Shown: positions 8,275 to 16,108, numbered from the stretch's first letter. The stretch is DNA of 34,462 nucleotides from Profundicola sp048268105 (GCA_048268105.1 JBLWWH010000026.1:1-34462), one strand, 5' to 3'. Notes: generated from the sequence alone by a model not told the origin. Program-made: numbers and translations.

Positions 8275-9021
8275 ATGAACAGAGAATTAGTATTTTTAAG
8301 AGTATTTGCGGCTATGGTAGCGATTGGTGTTGTATTCATTAGCACGACTGCATTTAAGCAAGGTGGCAATCAAAGATTCAGTGAAATAGATGTTGAGCGT
8401 ATCAATATAATTGAAAAAGATGGTAGTGTAAAAATGATTATTACCAATGTAGACCGTTTTCCGAATGGTAAAGAGAAAATCAATCAACGACCTACGAATG
8501 AAGATAGGAAAAAGCGCTCTGGTATGTTGTTCTTTAATGAAGACGGTATCGAGTGTGGCGGATTTATTTATGATGGAAAAAAGACAGAAAATGGACATAC
8601 AGCTGGGCTTTCGCTAACGTATGATCAATACGATGGAGATCAGGTAATGCAATTACTTACCCAAGATATTGGGCAAGGAGACAAAAGAAGTGTGAGTAGT
8701 TCTTTGGTTTTTAATGATCGTCCGAGCAAAGAATCTCAACTGAAATTGATGGAAATAAGCAAAGAGCTAGATGCATTACGTGCGACTGACCCAAAAAAAA
8801 TGCAAGAAAAATATTTACAATACCAAGAAGAGGGCTTGATTGGAAGTGTTCCACGAGTTATGCTCGGGAAATCTAGAAGCGAAAATAATGGTTTATTTTT
8901 GTTTGATGACCAAGGAATGCCCAGAGCCATGTTTTATATTGACAAAGAAAATAATGCTAAACTAGATTTCTACGACGAGAATGGAAATATAATAGGATCA
9001 TTTCCTCAAAAATCAAACTAA
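8275..9021 (+). CDS. Membrane-anchored protein of unknown function
   Basis: 248 residues. The N-terminus (about residues 5-27, LVFLRVFAAMVAIGVVFIST) is a single hydrophobic segment that acts as a signal anchor or uncleaved signal peptide, so the bulk should be periplasmic or extracellular. The rest is charged, with a repeated beta-like theme: ERINIIEKDGSVKMIITN, then GMLFFNEDGIECGGFIYDGKK, then NGLFLFDDQGMPRAMFYID and KLDFYDENGNIIGSFPQ. This suggests stacked beta units around Asp/Asn-Gly turns. I do not recognise a named family. It has its own candidate promoter and precedes the two-component genes by 72 bases; a functional link is not shown. Confidence 0.75.
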   Translation: MNRELVFLRVFAAMVAIGVVFISTTAFKQGGNQRFSEIDVERINIIEKDGSVKMIITNVDRFPNGKEKINQRPTNEDRKKRSGMLFFNEDGIECGGFIYDGKKTENGHTAGLSLTYDQYDGDQVMQLLTQDIGQGDKRSVSSSLVFNDRPSKESQLKLMEISKELDALRATDPKKMQEKYLQYQEEGLIGSVPRVMLGKSRSENNGLFLFDDQGMPRAMFYIDKENNAKLDFYDENGNIIGSFPQKSN

Positions 9022-9038
9022 AAATATTTAATTTTTTA

Positions 9039-9066
9039 AATAGTCCTATCCAACAATAGGCCTATT
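9039..9066 (+). promoter_or_regulatory. Direct repeat/palindrome ahead of the LytS-type kinase gene
   Basis: AATAGTCCTAT (9039-9049) and AATAGGCCTAT (9055-9065) form a direct repeat with a 16-base period; the second copy also lies in the 12-base perfect palindrome AATAGGCCTATT. Located 28 bases before the kinase start codon. LytTR regulators bind paired direct repeats, so an autoregulatory operator is possible; this is inference. Confidence 0.35.
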
Positions 9067-9093
9067 TTAGTATTTTGCTTCTTTAACTTTTAA

Positions 9094-10119
9094 ATGAAAG
9101 ATATTCTTCAAAAAACTAGTCAGAACCGCTACTTTCTGTTGTTCATATTAGTCTTTGCGTATGTGCAATCCATCTACACACGTATCTCTGTTAGTAGGCA
9201 GATAGACATCTATACCTTTACACCAGAGGCAGCCTTAGTTACATTATTGACTTCGGCCTATTTATTTTCTATTCTATACTTTTTCATCAGGAAGTGGCAG
9301 AAAAAAGAGCTACCTGATACTCGCCTTTTTTTAAAAATTTTTGGAGCTTCTCTGCTCACCTATTTAGTTTCTTTGGAATTGATGAGTTTTTTATTAGCTG
9401 CAGTATTGGGGAAAATTGAACAAAATTTTAACCAGCACACTTTTAGCCTTGCTTTATTTTCGCGTTTCTTAGACGGCATAATCTATGGAAGTTTTTTTCT
9501 AGCTTATTACTATTATCATAAAAACAAGCAGTACCAGCAAAAGCTTGTTTCGTATAACCAAGCGATTACAGAAAGTAAAATAAATCAATTAAAGACACAA
9601 TTAAATCCGCATTTTCTGTTTAATAATTTAAATGTTTTAGATCAATTAATAGAGGAAGACAAGCATAAAGCATCTGACTTTTTGAATGAATTTTCGGAAA
9701 TATATCGCTATGTTCTACAATCCTCTGAATCTGGATTAGTTGATATCCACCAAGAAATAGCTTTTGCGAAACAATACTTTAAACTTATTGAGTATAAATA
9801 CGGAAGTGCATATCAATTACATATAGAAGAATTTAAAAATTTGGCTTACGTTGTTCCTTTAAGTTTACAGTTATTGATTGAAAACGCCATAAAACACAAT
9901 CTTGGTACAGCGGAAAATCCCATTATAATCCATATCACTTTTACGGAAAACATTTTGGTTGAAAATAATGTAAATCTAAAATCTAATAAAAACAGATCGT
10001 CTGGAAAAGCTTTACAAAATCTACAGGACCAATACCAATTACTATCTCAAGACCCCATTGAAATTAAAACAAGAAAGTCCAACTTTCTCGTTTCACTACC
10101 TTTAATATATAAAGTATAA
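9094..10119 (+). CDS. LytS/YehU-family sensor histidine kinase
   Basis: 341 residues. The N-terminal half has four hydrophobic segments (about 10-28, 43-66, 78-104 and 118-142), so the sensor is integral to the membrane with little extracytoplasmic domain. The His_kinase (PF06580-type) region follows a short coiled linker, with the phosphoacceptor in LKTQLNPHFLFNNLNVLDQL (His173). The ATP-binding part has an N box (LQLLIENAIKHN, about 258-269) and ends shortly after a degenerate glycine-containing motif, making the catalytic domain compact. It probably phosphorylates the response regulator encoded two bases downstream. Signal unknown. Confidence 0.9.
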   Translation: MKDILQKTSQNRYFLLFILVFAYVQSIYTRISVSRQIDIYTFTPEAALVTLLTSAYLFSILYFFIRKWQKKELPDTRLFLKIFGASLLTYLVSLELMSFLLAAVLGKIEQNFNQHTFSLALFSRFLDGIIYGSFFLAYYYYHKNKQYQQKLVSYNQAITESKINQLKTQLNPHFLFNNLNVLDQLIEEDKHKASDFLNEFSEIYRYVLQSSESGLVDIHQEIAFAKQYFKLIEYKYGSAYQLHIEEFKNLAYVVPLSLQLLIENAIKHNLGTAENPIIIHITFTENILVENNVNLKSNKNRSSGKALQNLQDQYQLLSQDPIEIKTRKSNFLVSLPLIYKV

Positions 10120-10121
10120 AA

Positions 10122-10889
10122 ATGATTAAAATTCTAATAATTGAAGATGAGATTCCTGCAAGGAAAAAACTGAAAAGATTTATTGAAGCAGTAGAGATGC
10201 CGCATGAAATCATAGCCGAAATAGACACTGTGGAAGATGGTATTGATTTTTTACTTAAGCATCAAGTAGATTTAATTTTCTCGGATATTGAATTATTAGA
10301 TGGAAATGCTTTTGAGATTTACCAAGAAGTTAAAATTACTTGCCCCATTATATTTACCACTGCTTATGATCAATTCTTGATGAAAGCATTTGAGAACAAT
10401 GGGATTGGCTATTTGCTAAAACCATTTTCTAAAGACCGTTTTCAAAAAGCCTGGGATAAATTTATATTATTAAATAAAATGCCTATTTCTGAAAATCAAA
10501 GTTTATCTCAACTTACTGAGCTTATTAAACACAAGCTGAATACAAAAACCTATAAAAAACGATTTATCATCCATTCGCAAAAAGGAATTTACTTTTTAGA
10601 AGTAGAGAATATCGGTTTCTTTCAAGCTCAAGAAGGTGTTGTTTTTGCTTACGATTTTTTGGGTAAAAAACACATGCTAACAGAGACTAGTTTAAAAGAA
10701 ATAGAAGAACAGCTTAAGCCTATCGATTTCTTTCGGATCAATCGATCTGAGATAGTACAAAAATCACACATTGTTACGATAGAAAGATATAACAAAAACT
10801 CACTCGCTGTCAAAATAAAAGCTAAGGATAATTACTTAAAAACAAGTCAGTCTAACACGGCAAGATTTAGAGCATGGTTAGAAGAATAA
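10122..10889 (+). CDS. LytTR-family response regulator
   Basis: 255 residues: receiver domain (1 to about 120) with acidic pocket EDE near residues 8-10, phosphoacceptor Asp55 (IFSDIELLDGNAFEIY), the TTAYDQFLMKAFE switch segment and Lys in GYLLKPF; then a LytTR DNA-binding domain (about 145-250) with RFIIHSQKGIYFLEVENIGFFQAQEGVVF and FFRINRSEIVQKSHI. It starts two bases after the kinase stop, a standard cognate pair. LytTR regulators bind short direct repeats; a candidate pair is upstream of the kinase gene. Confidence 0.92.
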   Translation: MIKILIIEDEIPARKKLKRFIEAVEMPHEIIAEIDTVEDGIDFLLKHQVDLIFSDIELLDGNAFEIYQEVKITCPIIFTTAYDQFLMKAFENNGIGYLLKPFSKDRFQKAWDKFILLNKMPISENQSLSQLTELIKHKLNTKTYKKRFIIHSQKGIYFLEVENIGFFQAQEGVVFAYDFLGKKHMLTETSLKEIEEQLKPIDFFRINRSEIVQKSHIVTIERYNKNSLAVKIKAKDNYLKTSQSNTARFRAWLEE

Positions 10890-11288
10890 TTGAATGGCCC
10901 ATTTTTCCTCTGAATTCCGAAAGCTATAGGCGCTTAATTTGTTTTTTGGTGTAGTATGTAAAGTTAATCGCCAAACTATACAACTCATGATAGCCGCGAT
11001 TGTTGAGCCTTATAAAAACCTAGCTCTTTGGAAAACTTTAATCTACCTAAAAAGAATTCTTAATATGAAACAATTTGGATATATTAGAAGTTTGCCACAT
11101 CCCTCAATTATGGATATTTTCATTAATCTTAGTTGGTTATAAATTTGAATTTATCGGTTTGATCTAATTCCATATACTACTTAAAGAGAAAATGAATTAT
11201 TGACATTTAAATCAATTGATAACCAGCATAAAGCTTTTAAAAACTGATAAAATTGCATAATTTAAATTGAAAAAATAAATAAAAGCAT
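10890..11288. other. Gene-free stretch between the LytTR gene and the zinc-ribbon gene
   Basis: About 400 AT-rich bases. A 67-codon frame with a TTG start (10939-11142) has no recognisable features and poor codon character. No clear terminator for the response-regulator gene was found. This is the junction between the core and accessory parts. Confidence 0.5.
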
Positions 11289-11645
11289 TTATTGCTTACG
11301 TACTATTAGAATTTCATGGTCAGAGAATTCCATCCAAGCCAAATCAAAGACATAATGAAACATTTTATTTTGTGAATTGATGTGGAAATGGGTATGATAC
11401 TTGAATCGAAATTTCTTCTTTTCCATCATGTTTCTATACACTTTTACCTGGGTTTTATGGGTGCCTAATAACTCCCAAAGTATAGCATAATTCCTTTTCA
11501 AAAAACCATTTATTTCAATAGCTGCTGTTTTGGTTGCAAATCTTACATTTTTGTGATAATGGTTTTTGCATTTTACAGAGCAAAATATCTTATCGAGTCT
11601 TCCTCGGAGCGTATTTCCACAAATTTTACATTTTCGTTCCACCAC
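11289..11645 (-). CDS. Small zinc-ribbon protein, divergent from the integrase gene
   Basis: 118 residues with GTG start (two adjacent GTG codons; an in-frame stop lies just upstream). The N-terminus has four cysteines in the pattern CKICGNTLRGRLDKIFCSVKCKNHYH, a treble-clef or zinc-ribbon knuckle of a kind common in small flavobacterial proteins. The remainder is basic, with a His/Phe-rich segment (FRFKYHTHFHINSQNKMFHYVFD). No function is known to me. It sits head-to-head with the recombinase gene, sharing a 135-base divergent intergenic region, which may or may not mean co-regulation. Confidence 0.7.
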   Translation of the reverse strand: MVERKCKICGNTLRGRLDKIFCSVKCKNHYHKNVRFATKTAAIEINGFLKRNYAILWELLGTHKTQVKVYRNMMEKKKFRFKYHTHFHINSQNKMFHYVFDLAWMEFSDHEILIVRKQ

Positions 11646-11749
11646 ACATCATGTTTATAAACAAATATTCATTATTCGTTCTTAACGGTTATATACACTT
11701 ACTCCCGTTTACTATCGTTTAATGAAGCAATTTATTCCATATTTCTAGT

Positions 11750-11780
11750 TAGTTTTGAGCATGCAATAATTTGAATTATT
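11750..11780 (+). promoter_or_regulatory. Candidate integrase promoter and palindrome
   Basis: TAGTTTTG (11750-11757) fits the -7 pattern and is the same octamer as in the candidate ilv promoter; the -33 partner is weak. Immediately before the ATG at 11781 lies a perfect inverted repeat, AATAATT-TG-AATTATT (11765-11780), possibly an operator or a structure masking the start. Confidence 0.4.
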
Positions 11781-11963
11781 ATGGAAACACGAGACAGAAG
11801 TTACGTTATTATGTATCTACCACTTCCCAATGCGGGTCGGGTAAAGTTTTATATTCCATACATGTTAAAGGATAAACGCGAAGCTTTTAAAAAGTAAAAT
11901 ACTTCGTACTAACATCCACATCAGAAGCTATGGAGTATAGTAAATACGAAGGCGAATATTGAT
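11781..11963 (+). pseudogene. Interrupted 5' part of the integrase gene
   Basis: The frame starting METRDRSYVIMYLPLPNAGR is exactly in phase with the downstream recombinase (61 codons) but is broken by two TAA codons at 11895 and 11910. Read through them, it gives AFKK-stop-NTSY-stop-HPHQKLWSIVNTKAN, continuous into the integrase frame. Long Bacteroidota recombinases of this kind carry a small N-terminal beta domain with a conserved W-H-P...-LW-S-(I/V)-x-NT segment, which this matches, the second stop standing where the first Trp is expected. Read through, the product would be 377 residues. Either the N-terminal domain has been lost and translation re-initiates, or the gene is decaying. Confidence 0.7.
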
Positions 11964-12914
11964 TTGGCTAAGGAATTATTTGGAGATCAATTACAAATAC
12001 AGCACTTAAAGCCATTAGCAAAGATGCCAAAGGTGGTTCGCTCAGAAAAAATACAACTTGAATTAGACCGAAATCATCAAAAAATGGTTTTAAAAGGTTT
12101 CAGTAAGTCCACTATTCGCAACTATCAGCACGGATTAAGTGAATTTCTTAGTTATTTTGAAAGTGAAGACTATAGATCAGTTAGCAAAGAACAAATTGAG
12201 GGTTTTATTTTTTATTTAATCAGTAAATACAGCATTAGCGAGCAGAAGCAGAATCTTCTAATAAACGCCATTAAGTGCTATTATGAGCACACGCTAGAGA
12301 TGCCCAGAGAATACTACACCATAACACGACCAAAAAAGAGTAAAAACCTTCCCAATGTATTAAGTGAAGCCGAAGTGCGCCTAATCTTAAACCAACCTAA
12401 AAACATAAAACATAAAGCTATACTTCATATTATATACGCTGCTGGTCTTCGTGTTGGCGAAGTTATCCGACTACGAGTAACTGACATTAGAAGCGACGAT
12501 GGCTATATTTTTATAAAAGACAGCAAGGGTAAAAAAGATCGACACACCGTATTAAGCCCTTTTTTATTAATCCTTCTACGCGAATATTACAAGAAGCATC
12601 GACCCAGTTATTGGTTATTCGAAGGGCAAGATGGAGGACAATATTCTGCTAAGAGCATTCAAAACATTTATAGAAGGGCGGTTAAAGAAACCAACAGTAA
12701 TCCATGGAGCACTCCACACACACTGCGACATAGTTTCGCAACACACTTAATGCAACAGGGTGTAAATATTCGTTACATTCAAAGCGCTTTGGGACATGCC
12801 AGTAGCAAAACGACCGAAGTTTATACAAGAATCTTAGGAATCAGCAATAAAACTTTAAAGAGTCCATTGGATACTTTATTTGAAAATACTATATTTGATG
12901 AGGCGAAGGAATAG
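11964..12914 (+). CDS. Tyrosine recombinase (integron-type integrase, XerC/D-like)
   Basis: 316 residues from the first usable start (TTG) after two in-frame stops. N-terminal SAM-like core-binding domain (about 38-115, GFSKSTIRNYQHGLSEFLSY) and catalytic domain with all six expected residues: Arg163 (AAGLRVGEVIRL), Lys188 (DSKGKKDRH), His252 and Arg255 (TPHTLRHSFATHLM), His278 (LGHASSKTT) and Tyr287 (VYTRIL). The tail KTLKSPLDTLF resembles the RSPLDAL end of IntI1. Only 64 residues separate Lys188 from His252; IntI proteins have roughly 35 more because of their added helix, so the IntI-specific insertion is absent. It lies 64 bases before the first cassette and points toward it, unlike classical intI. 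Probable enzyme for the cassette array; activity is uncertain because of the broken 5' end. Confidence 0.85.
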   Translation: MAKELFGDQLQIQHLKPLAKMPKVVRSEKIQLELDRNHQKMVLKGFSKSTIRNYQHGLSEFLSYFESEDYRSVSKEQIEGFIFYLISKYSISEQKQNLLINAIKCYYEHTLEMPREYYTITRPKKSKNLPNVLSEAEVRLILNQPKNIKHKAILHIIYAAGLRVGEVIRLRVTDIRSDDGYIFIKDSKGKKDRHTVLSPFLLILLREYYKKHRPSYWLFEGQDGGQYSAKSIQNIYRRAVKETNSNPWSTPHTLRHSFATHLMQQGVNIRYIQSALGHASSKTTEVYTRILGISNKTLKSPLDTLFENTIFDEAKE

Positions 12915-12959
12915 TGGTTTTGTCGTACAAGGTGAATATAACAGCCATAAATCTCTATA

Positions 12960-12990
12960 AACTTCGTATATACTTATGTTGACGGTAATT
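12960..12990 (+). other. Candidate attI (primary recombination site)
   Basis: The first cassette begins at the G^TT of GTTGACGGTAATT (12978-12990), whose complement AACTACCGCCAAC, with two differences, ends that cassette. To its left, CGTATATACTTAT resembles the right halves of attC sites (ATATAC or ATACAC, then a 4-6 base spacer before GTT), but no hairpin partner is present, as expected for attI. Confidence 0.6.
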
Positions 12991-13007
12991 AAAACAGAAC
13001 TCTCGAA

Positions 13008-13556
13008 ATGAACAGAAAAATCGGAATCTTAAGAGGTATAAATGTCGGAGGGAAACGGAAAATCCTAATGGCTGACCTTAAATCACTGTGCGAAGAATTG
13101 GGGCTAAAAAATGTAACGACTTACATACAAAGTGGAAATCTGATTTTTAATTCCGACAAACCAAATTCCGAATTGGAAAACAAACTTGAAAAAGCTATTA
13201 CCGAAAAATTTGGATTTGATGTTCCTGTAATCGTGAGAACGGAAAAAGAACTTGAATCCTCAATTAGCAAAAATCCTTTCATTGCCAAAGATGCAGATAT
13301 TTATCAATTGCATTTGACCTTTTTGAAAGAAAAACCGAATGAAGAAGACATTGAAAGAATACTAACTTTCAACTACGAACCTGACAAATTCAAAATTGCC
13401 GAGAAAGACATATTTATTTTTTGTGCAGGAAAGTATCACGAATCAAAATTGACCAATAACTTTTTTGAAAAACAGCTGGAAGTTGGAGCCACAACAAGAA
13501 ATTGGAAAACTGTAATGAAATTATCGGAACTAAGTAAAAATTATAATAATGAATAA
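13008..13556 (+). CDS. DUF1697 family protein (cassette 1, gene 1)
   Basis: 182 residues, starting 30 bases after the core of the first cassette. The N-terminus (IGILRGINVGGKRKILMADL) followed by TTYIQSGNLIFNS and FGFDVPVIVRT is the diagnostic pattern of DUF1697 proteins, small cytoplasmic proteins of unknown biochemical role widespread in bacteria. The C-terminal part has the usual KTVMKL segment. Its stop overlaps the next gene by eight bases, so the two genes form a coupled pair within one cassette. As the cassette nearest the integrase, it may be the most recent insertion. Confidence 0.88.
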   Translation: MNRKIGILRGINVGGKRKILMADLKSLCEELGLKNVTTYIQSGNLIFNSDKPNSELENKLEKAITEKFGFDVPVIVRTEKELESSISKNPFIAKDADIYQLHLTFLKEKPNEEDIERILTFNYEPDKFKIAEKDIFIFCAGKYHESKLTNNFFEKQLEVGATTRNWKTVMKLSELSKNYNNE

Positions 13557-13980
13557 AAATCTAATCGCTTCAAGCAAAATCACCATTAAATCGACACCCG
13601 AAAAAGTTTGGGATATTCTCACAAATCCTGTAAAAATAAAGGAATACTTGTTCGGAACAGAAGTAATAACTGATTGGAAAATTGGAAGTCCGATTATATT
13701 TCAAGGAGAGTATGACGGACAACAATACAAAGACAAAGGGAACGTAATCGAGAACAAGAAAAATGAGTTGCTTAAATACGATTATTGGAGCCGATTTTCG
13801 GGTTTGGAAGATAAGCCAGAAAACTATTCTTTGGTAACTTACAAAATCGAAAATTTAGATGATAACTCTGTAAATTTCATTTGGCACCAACAAGGCTTTT
13901 CAAGCGAAGAGGGAAAGTGTCATACCGAAGAAGGATTAAAAGCAATGCTCGAAAAAATAAAGGAACTCGGAGAAAAATAA
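13549..13980 (+). CDS. SRPBCC (AHSA1/START-like) domain protein (cassette 1, gene 2)
   Basis: 143 residues. SSKITIKSTPEKVWDILTNP at the N-terminus is the classical first strand and helix of SRPBCC/AHSA1 domains, and a later segment (SVNFIWHQQGF) matches the C-terminal strands. These helix-grip proteins bind hydrophobic ligands in a central cavity; many are associated with stress or Hsp90-like activation, but the ligand cannot be inferred. The start overlaps the DUF1697 gene by eight bases. The stop codon ends just before attC 1. Confidence 0.88.
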   Translation: MNKNLIASSKITIKSTPEKVWDILTNPVKIKEYLFGTEVITDWKIGSPIIFQGEYDGQQYKDKGNVIENKKNELLKYDYWSRFSGLEDKPENYSLVTYKIENLDDNSVNFIWHQQGFSSEEGKCHTEEGLKAMLEKIKELGEK

Positions 13981-14115
13981 CTACCGCCAACATTGGCTAT
14001 ACGTAATGCGGGCGAAAGTGCACATATGAAATTAATTATATTAAATAAACTAAAGGCTAAACGGAAAGTAAAGTGCCTCGAAATCCCGCACTACGCATAG
14101 CCGTGGACGTTGTGC
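13979..14115 (+). repeat. attC 1
   Basis: Inverse core CTACCGCCAAC (ending 13991) and core GTT at 14109. Arms GGCTATACGTAATGCGGG and CCCGCACTACGCATAGCC pair over 18 positions with A.C mismatches at positions 7 and 12. Confidence 0.85.
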
Positions 14116-14136
14116 AACATTTGAAAACCCACATAA

Positions 14137-15150
14137 ATGATAGTAGACTTTACCGAAATTAATCCAGCAAATTCTTCAGATGGCAATCAAGACCAATTCG
14201 AATTATTTGCTCGAGATTTTGTCGAAGCTATTGGGTTTACAATTGTTTCAAATCCTGATAGAGGTCAAGACGGTGGAAAAGATTTGATAATATCCGAAAC
14301 ACTTTCAGGAATTCGAAAAAGCAGTCAGAGAACTTGGATTTTAAGTGCTAAACACTTTGCTCATTCTGGAAAATCAGTTGGAGTAAATGATGAAATTAAT
14401 ATTCGCGACAGAGTTGAAAAACATAAAGCGGATGGTTTTTTTGGGTTTTATTCTACTTTACCAAGCTCGGGATTTGCTGACACTTTAAAAGGATTAAAAA
14501 ACAAAATAATTATAGATTATTTAGATAAAGGAATGATTCAAAACGAATTAATTACAAATCCTTTATTAGAAAATGTTTTTAGAGCATACTTTCCTATTTC
14601 TTATTTAAAATTTAAGTCAAGTGGTGGTTATCCAGCAACAACAAAGGATTTACATACTTCTTATACTGGCGGAGATGCTTATCCATCCATAAGTTATGGA
14701 ATAAATTCAGAAGGTTCTATTTTACCAATGATTCGCAATAACGGAACTTATACAATTTATGACCTTGATGTGATTATTAGTTTTTCAAGTGAGCGTGGTG
14801 GACCTTTTATTGTTCGAGAGAGTTTTCCTTTTCTCCATCCACAGAGTAATGTATTCTGTAAAAGCTTTAACTTAAAAAAAATCATCGATAAGGGCGAAAT
14901 AAACAGTCAGATTTATGCAAGAAATGGAGTTTTTTATCAAACAACTAAACTTGGAATTTACAAGGAACCTGAATCATCAAATGAATCCATAAAACCTTGT
15001 AGAACATTGCTTCACAAACAAAGTCATCAATCTAAAAATAAGGATATAATATATGCACAATCAGATGCAACCAAATATTGGAATGAACAAGGCAAACCAT
15101 TTGAATTTATTAAAGAATTAGAAAACAAAGAAACTCAAAATGATTATTAA
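14137..15150 (+). CDS. Putative PD-(D/E)XK restriction endonuclease-like protein (cassette 2)
   Basis: 337 residues. The N-terminal domain (to about 150) has the order expected of an Mrr-like PD-(D/E)XK fold: a helix (FELFARDFVEAIGF), the acidic turn NPDRGQDGGKDLII with Asp45 and Asp49, and a strand WILSAKHF with Lys72 (Ser-Ala-Lys in place of the usual Glu/Gln-x-Lys). The C-terminal half (about 160-337) is beta-rich, with GSILPMIRNNGTYTIYDLDV, and unrecognised; it may be a sensor or specificity domain. Fills its cassette alone; no methylase accompanies it, so a classical restriction-modification pair is unlikely. A solitary anti-phage nuclease is possible but inferred. Confidence 0.7.
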   Translation: MIVDFTEINPANSSDGNQDQFELFARDFVEAIGFTIVSNPDRGQDGGKDLIISETLSGIRKSSQRTWILSAKHFAHSGKSVGVNDEINIRDRVEKHKADGFFGFYSTLPSSGFADTLKGLKNKIIIDYLDKGMIQNELITNPLLENVFRAYFPISYLKFKSSGGYPATTKDLHTSYTGGDAYPSISYGINSEGSILPMIRNNGTYTIYDLDVIISFSSERGGPFIVRESFPFLHPQSNVFCKSFNLKKIIDKGEINSQIYARNGVFYQTTKLGIYKEPESSNESIKPCRTLLHKQSHQSKNKDIIYAQSDATKYWNEQGKPFEFIKELENKETQNDY

Positions 15151-15154
15151 AAAC

Positions 15155-15287
15155 GTTGCACAACACCGTGTATAGCTCATTGCGGCTGAATTCCTAATCG
15201 GAATTCATTGCAATTTGCTATCTTTCGGTTACGGCGGAAAATCCTCGCGGATTTTCCGCAACGAGCCATACACACACGTTACCACAC
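15155..15287 (+). repeat. attC 2
   Basis: Inverse core GTTGCACAAC; core GTT at 15278. Arms GTGTATAGCTCATTGCGG / CCGCAACGAGCCATACAC mispair (A.C) at positions 7 and 12 only. The loop holds two perfect hairpins: GAATTCC/GGAATTC and GCGGAAAATCC/GGATTTTCCGC. Nearly identical to attC 3 and 15. Confidence 0.9.
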
Positions 15288-15296
15288 ATTTGAAAA

Positions 15297-15941
15297 ATGC
15301 CAACACCAATTCATAGTAAAATAATAAACAAAGTTGCTCGGAAAGTTTTAAAAGAACACGGAATTGAACGTAAAGGACAATCTCGAACTTGGTTGGATGA
15401 CAACTATTGGTTTACAACAATAATCGAATTTCAGCCTTTTAAAGATAGACAAGGAACTTGTTTAAATGTTGGTGTGAATTTCCATTGGTACGAAAAAGAA
15501 TATTTCTCATTTGACATTGGAAATAGAGAAACTGAATTCATTGACTATGAGAATGAGGAACAATTTGAATCTGAAATGAACTCTCTTGTGGAATTAGCTT
15601 TGAAACGGACAATAGAATTGCGAGAAAAGTTATCGGATTTGAAAACATCTGAAAAAACGATTATAAATCACGAATTCGCAAGTGATAGTCTTTGGGGTAA
15701 TTATCATCGAGCAATTATTAGCGGACTGAATAATCAACAGAAAAGGTCTGAACAGTATTTCAATCTGATTTTAAAAAATGACTTTGATGTTCCTTGGGCA
15801 AAAGAATTAAAAAAAAGAACATTGGATTTAAAAACTGAACTGAATAACATATCTGAATTTCAAAAAAGCATCGATAAGATTATTGAGAAAACTCGGAAAG
15901 AAAAAAAACTAAAGGAAACCGAAATAAAAAACGTGTGGTAA
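15297..15941 (+). CDS. DUF4304-like protein (cassette 3)
   Basis: 214 residues. The first half (INKVARKVLKEHGIERKGQSRTWL, then NYWFTTIIEFQPFKDRQGTCLNVGVNF) follows the helix, 'GF-x-RKG' turn, W-strand and 'NVGV' strand order of DUF4304 proteins, cytoplasmic proteins of unknown function frequently found in accessory islands. The second half is helical and lysine-rich, with a likely coiled coil from about 150. The stop codon lies inside the inverse core of attC 3 (GTGTGGTAAC), so the recombination site supplies the end of the gene. Family assignment is from pattern memory only. Confidence 0.65.
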   Translation: MPTPIHSKIINKVARKVLKEHGIERKGQSRTWLDDNYWFTTIIEFQPFKDRQGTCLNVGVNFHWYEKEYFSFDIGNRETEFIDYENEEQFESEMNSLVELALKRTIELREKLSDLKTSEKTIINHEFASDSLWGNYHRAIISGLNNQQKRSEQYFNLILKNDFDVPWAKELKKRTLDLKTELNNISEFQKSIDKIIEKTRKEKKLKETEIKNVW

Positions 15942-16068
15942 CAACGTGTATAGCTCATTGCGGCTGAATTCCTAATCGGAATTCATTGCAATTTTGCTAT
16001 CTTTGGTTTTCGGCAGAAAATCCTCGCGGATTTCCCGCAACGAGCCATACACAAGACCGTTATGCGGC
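15933..16068 (+). repeat. attC 3
   Basis: Inverse core GTGTGGTAAC, exact complement of the cassette start GTTACCACAC; core GTT at 16059. Same arms and internal GAATTCC/GGAATTC hairpin as attC 2, with a few substitutions in the loop. Confidence 0.9.
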
Positions 16069-16108
16069 AGCTTAAAAGACGACAACAAACGACATTGACA
16101 AAGAAAAA

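Noticed and set aside
10939..11142. 67-codon frame after the LytTR gene
   Set aside because: TTG start, no recognisable motif, AT-rich region; treated as chance.
11781..12914. TAA codons in the integrase read as recoding (reassigned stop)
   Set aside because: TAA is the normal stop of most genes in this window, so reassignment is not tenable; loss or re-initiation is simpler.
11781..12914. Recombinase taken as a phage or conjugative-element integrase
   Set aside because: No phage, conjugation or tRNA/att direct repeats found; the adjacent cassette series gives a better explanation.
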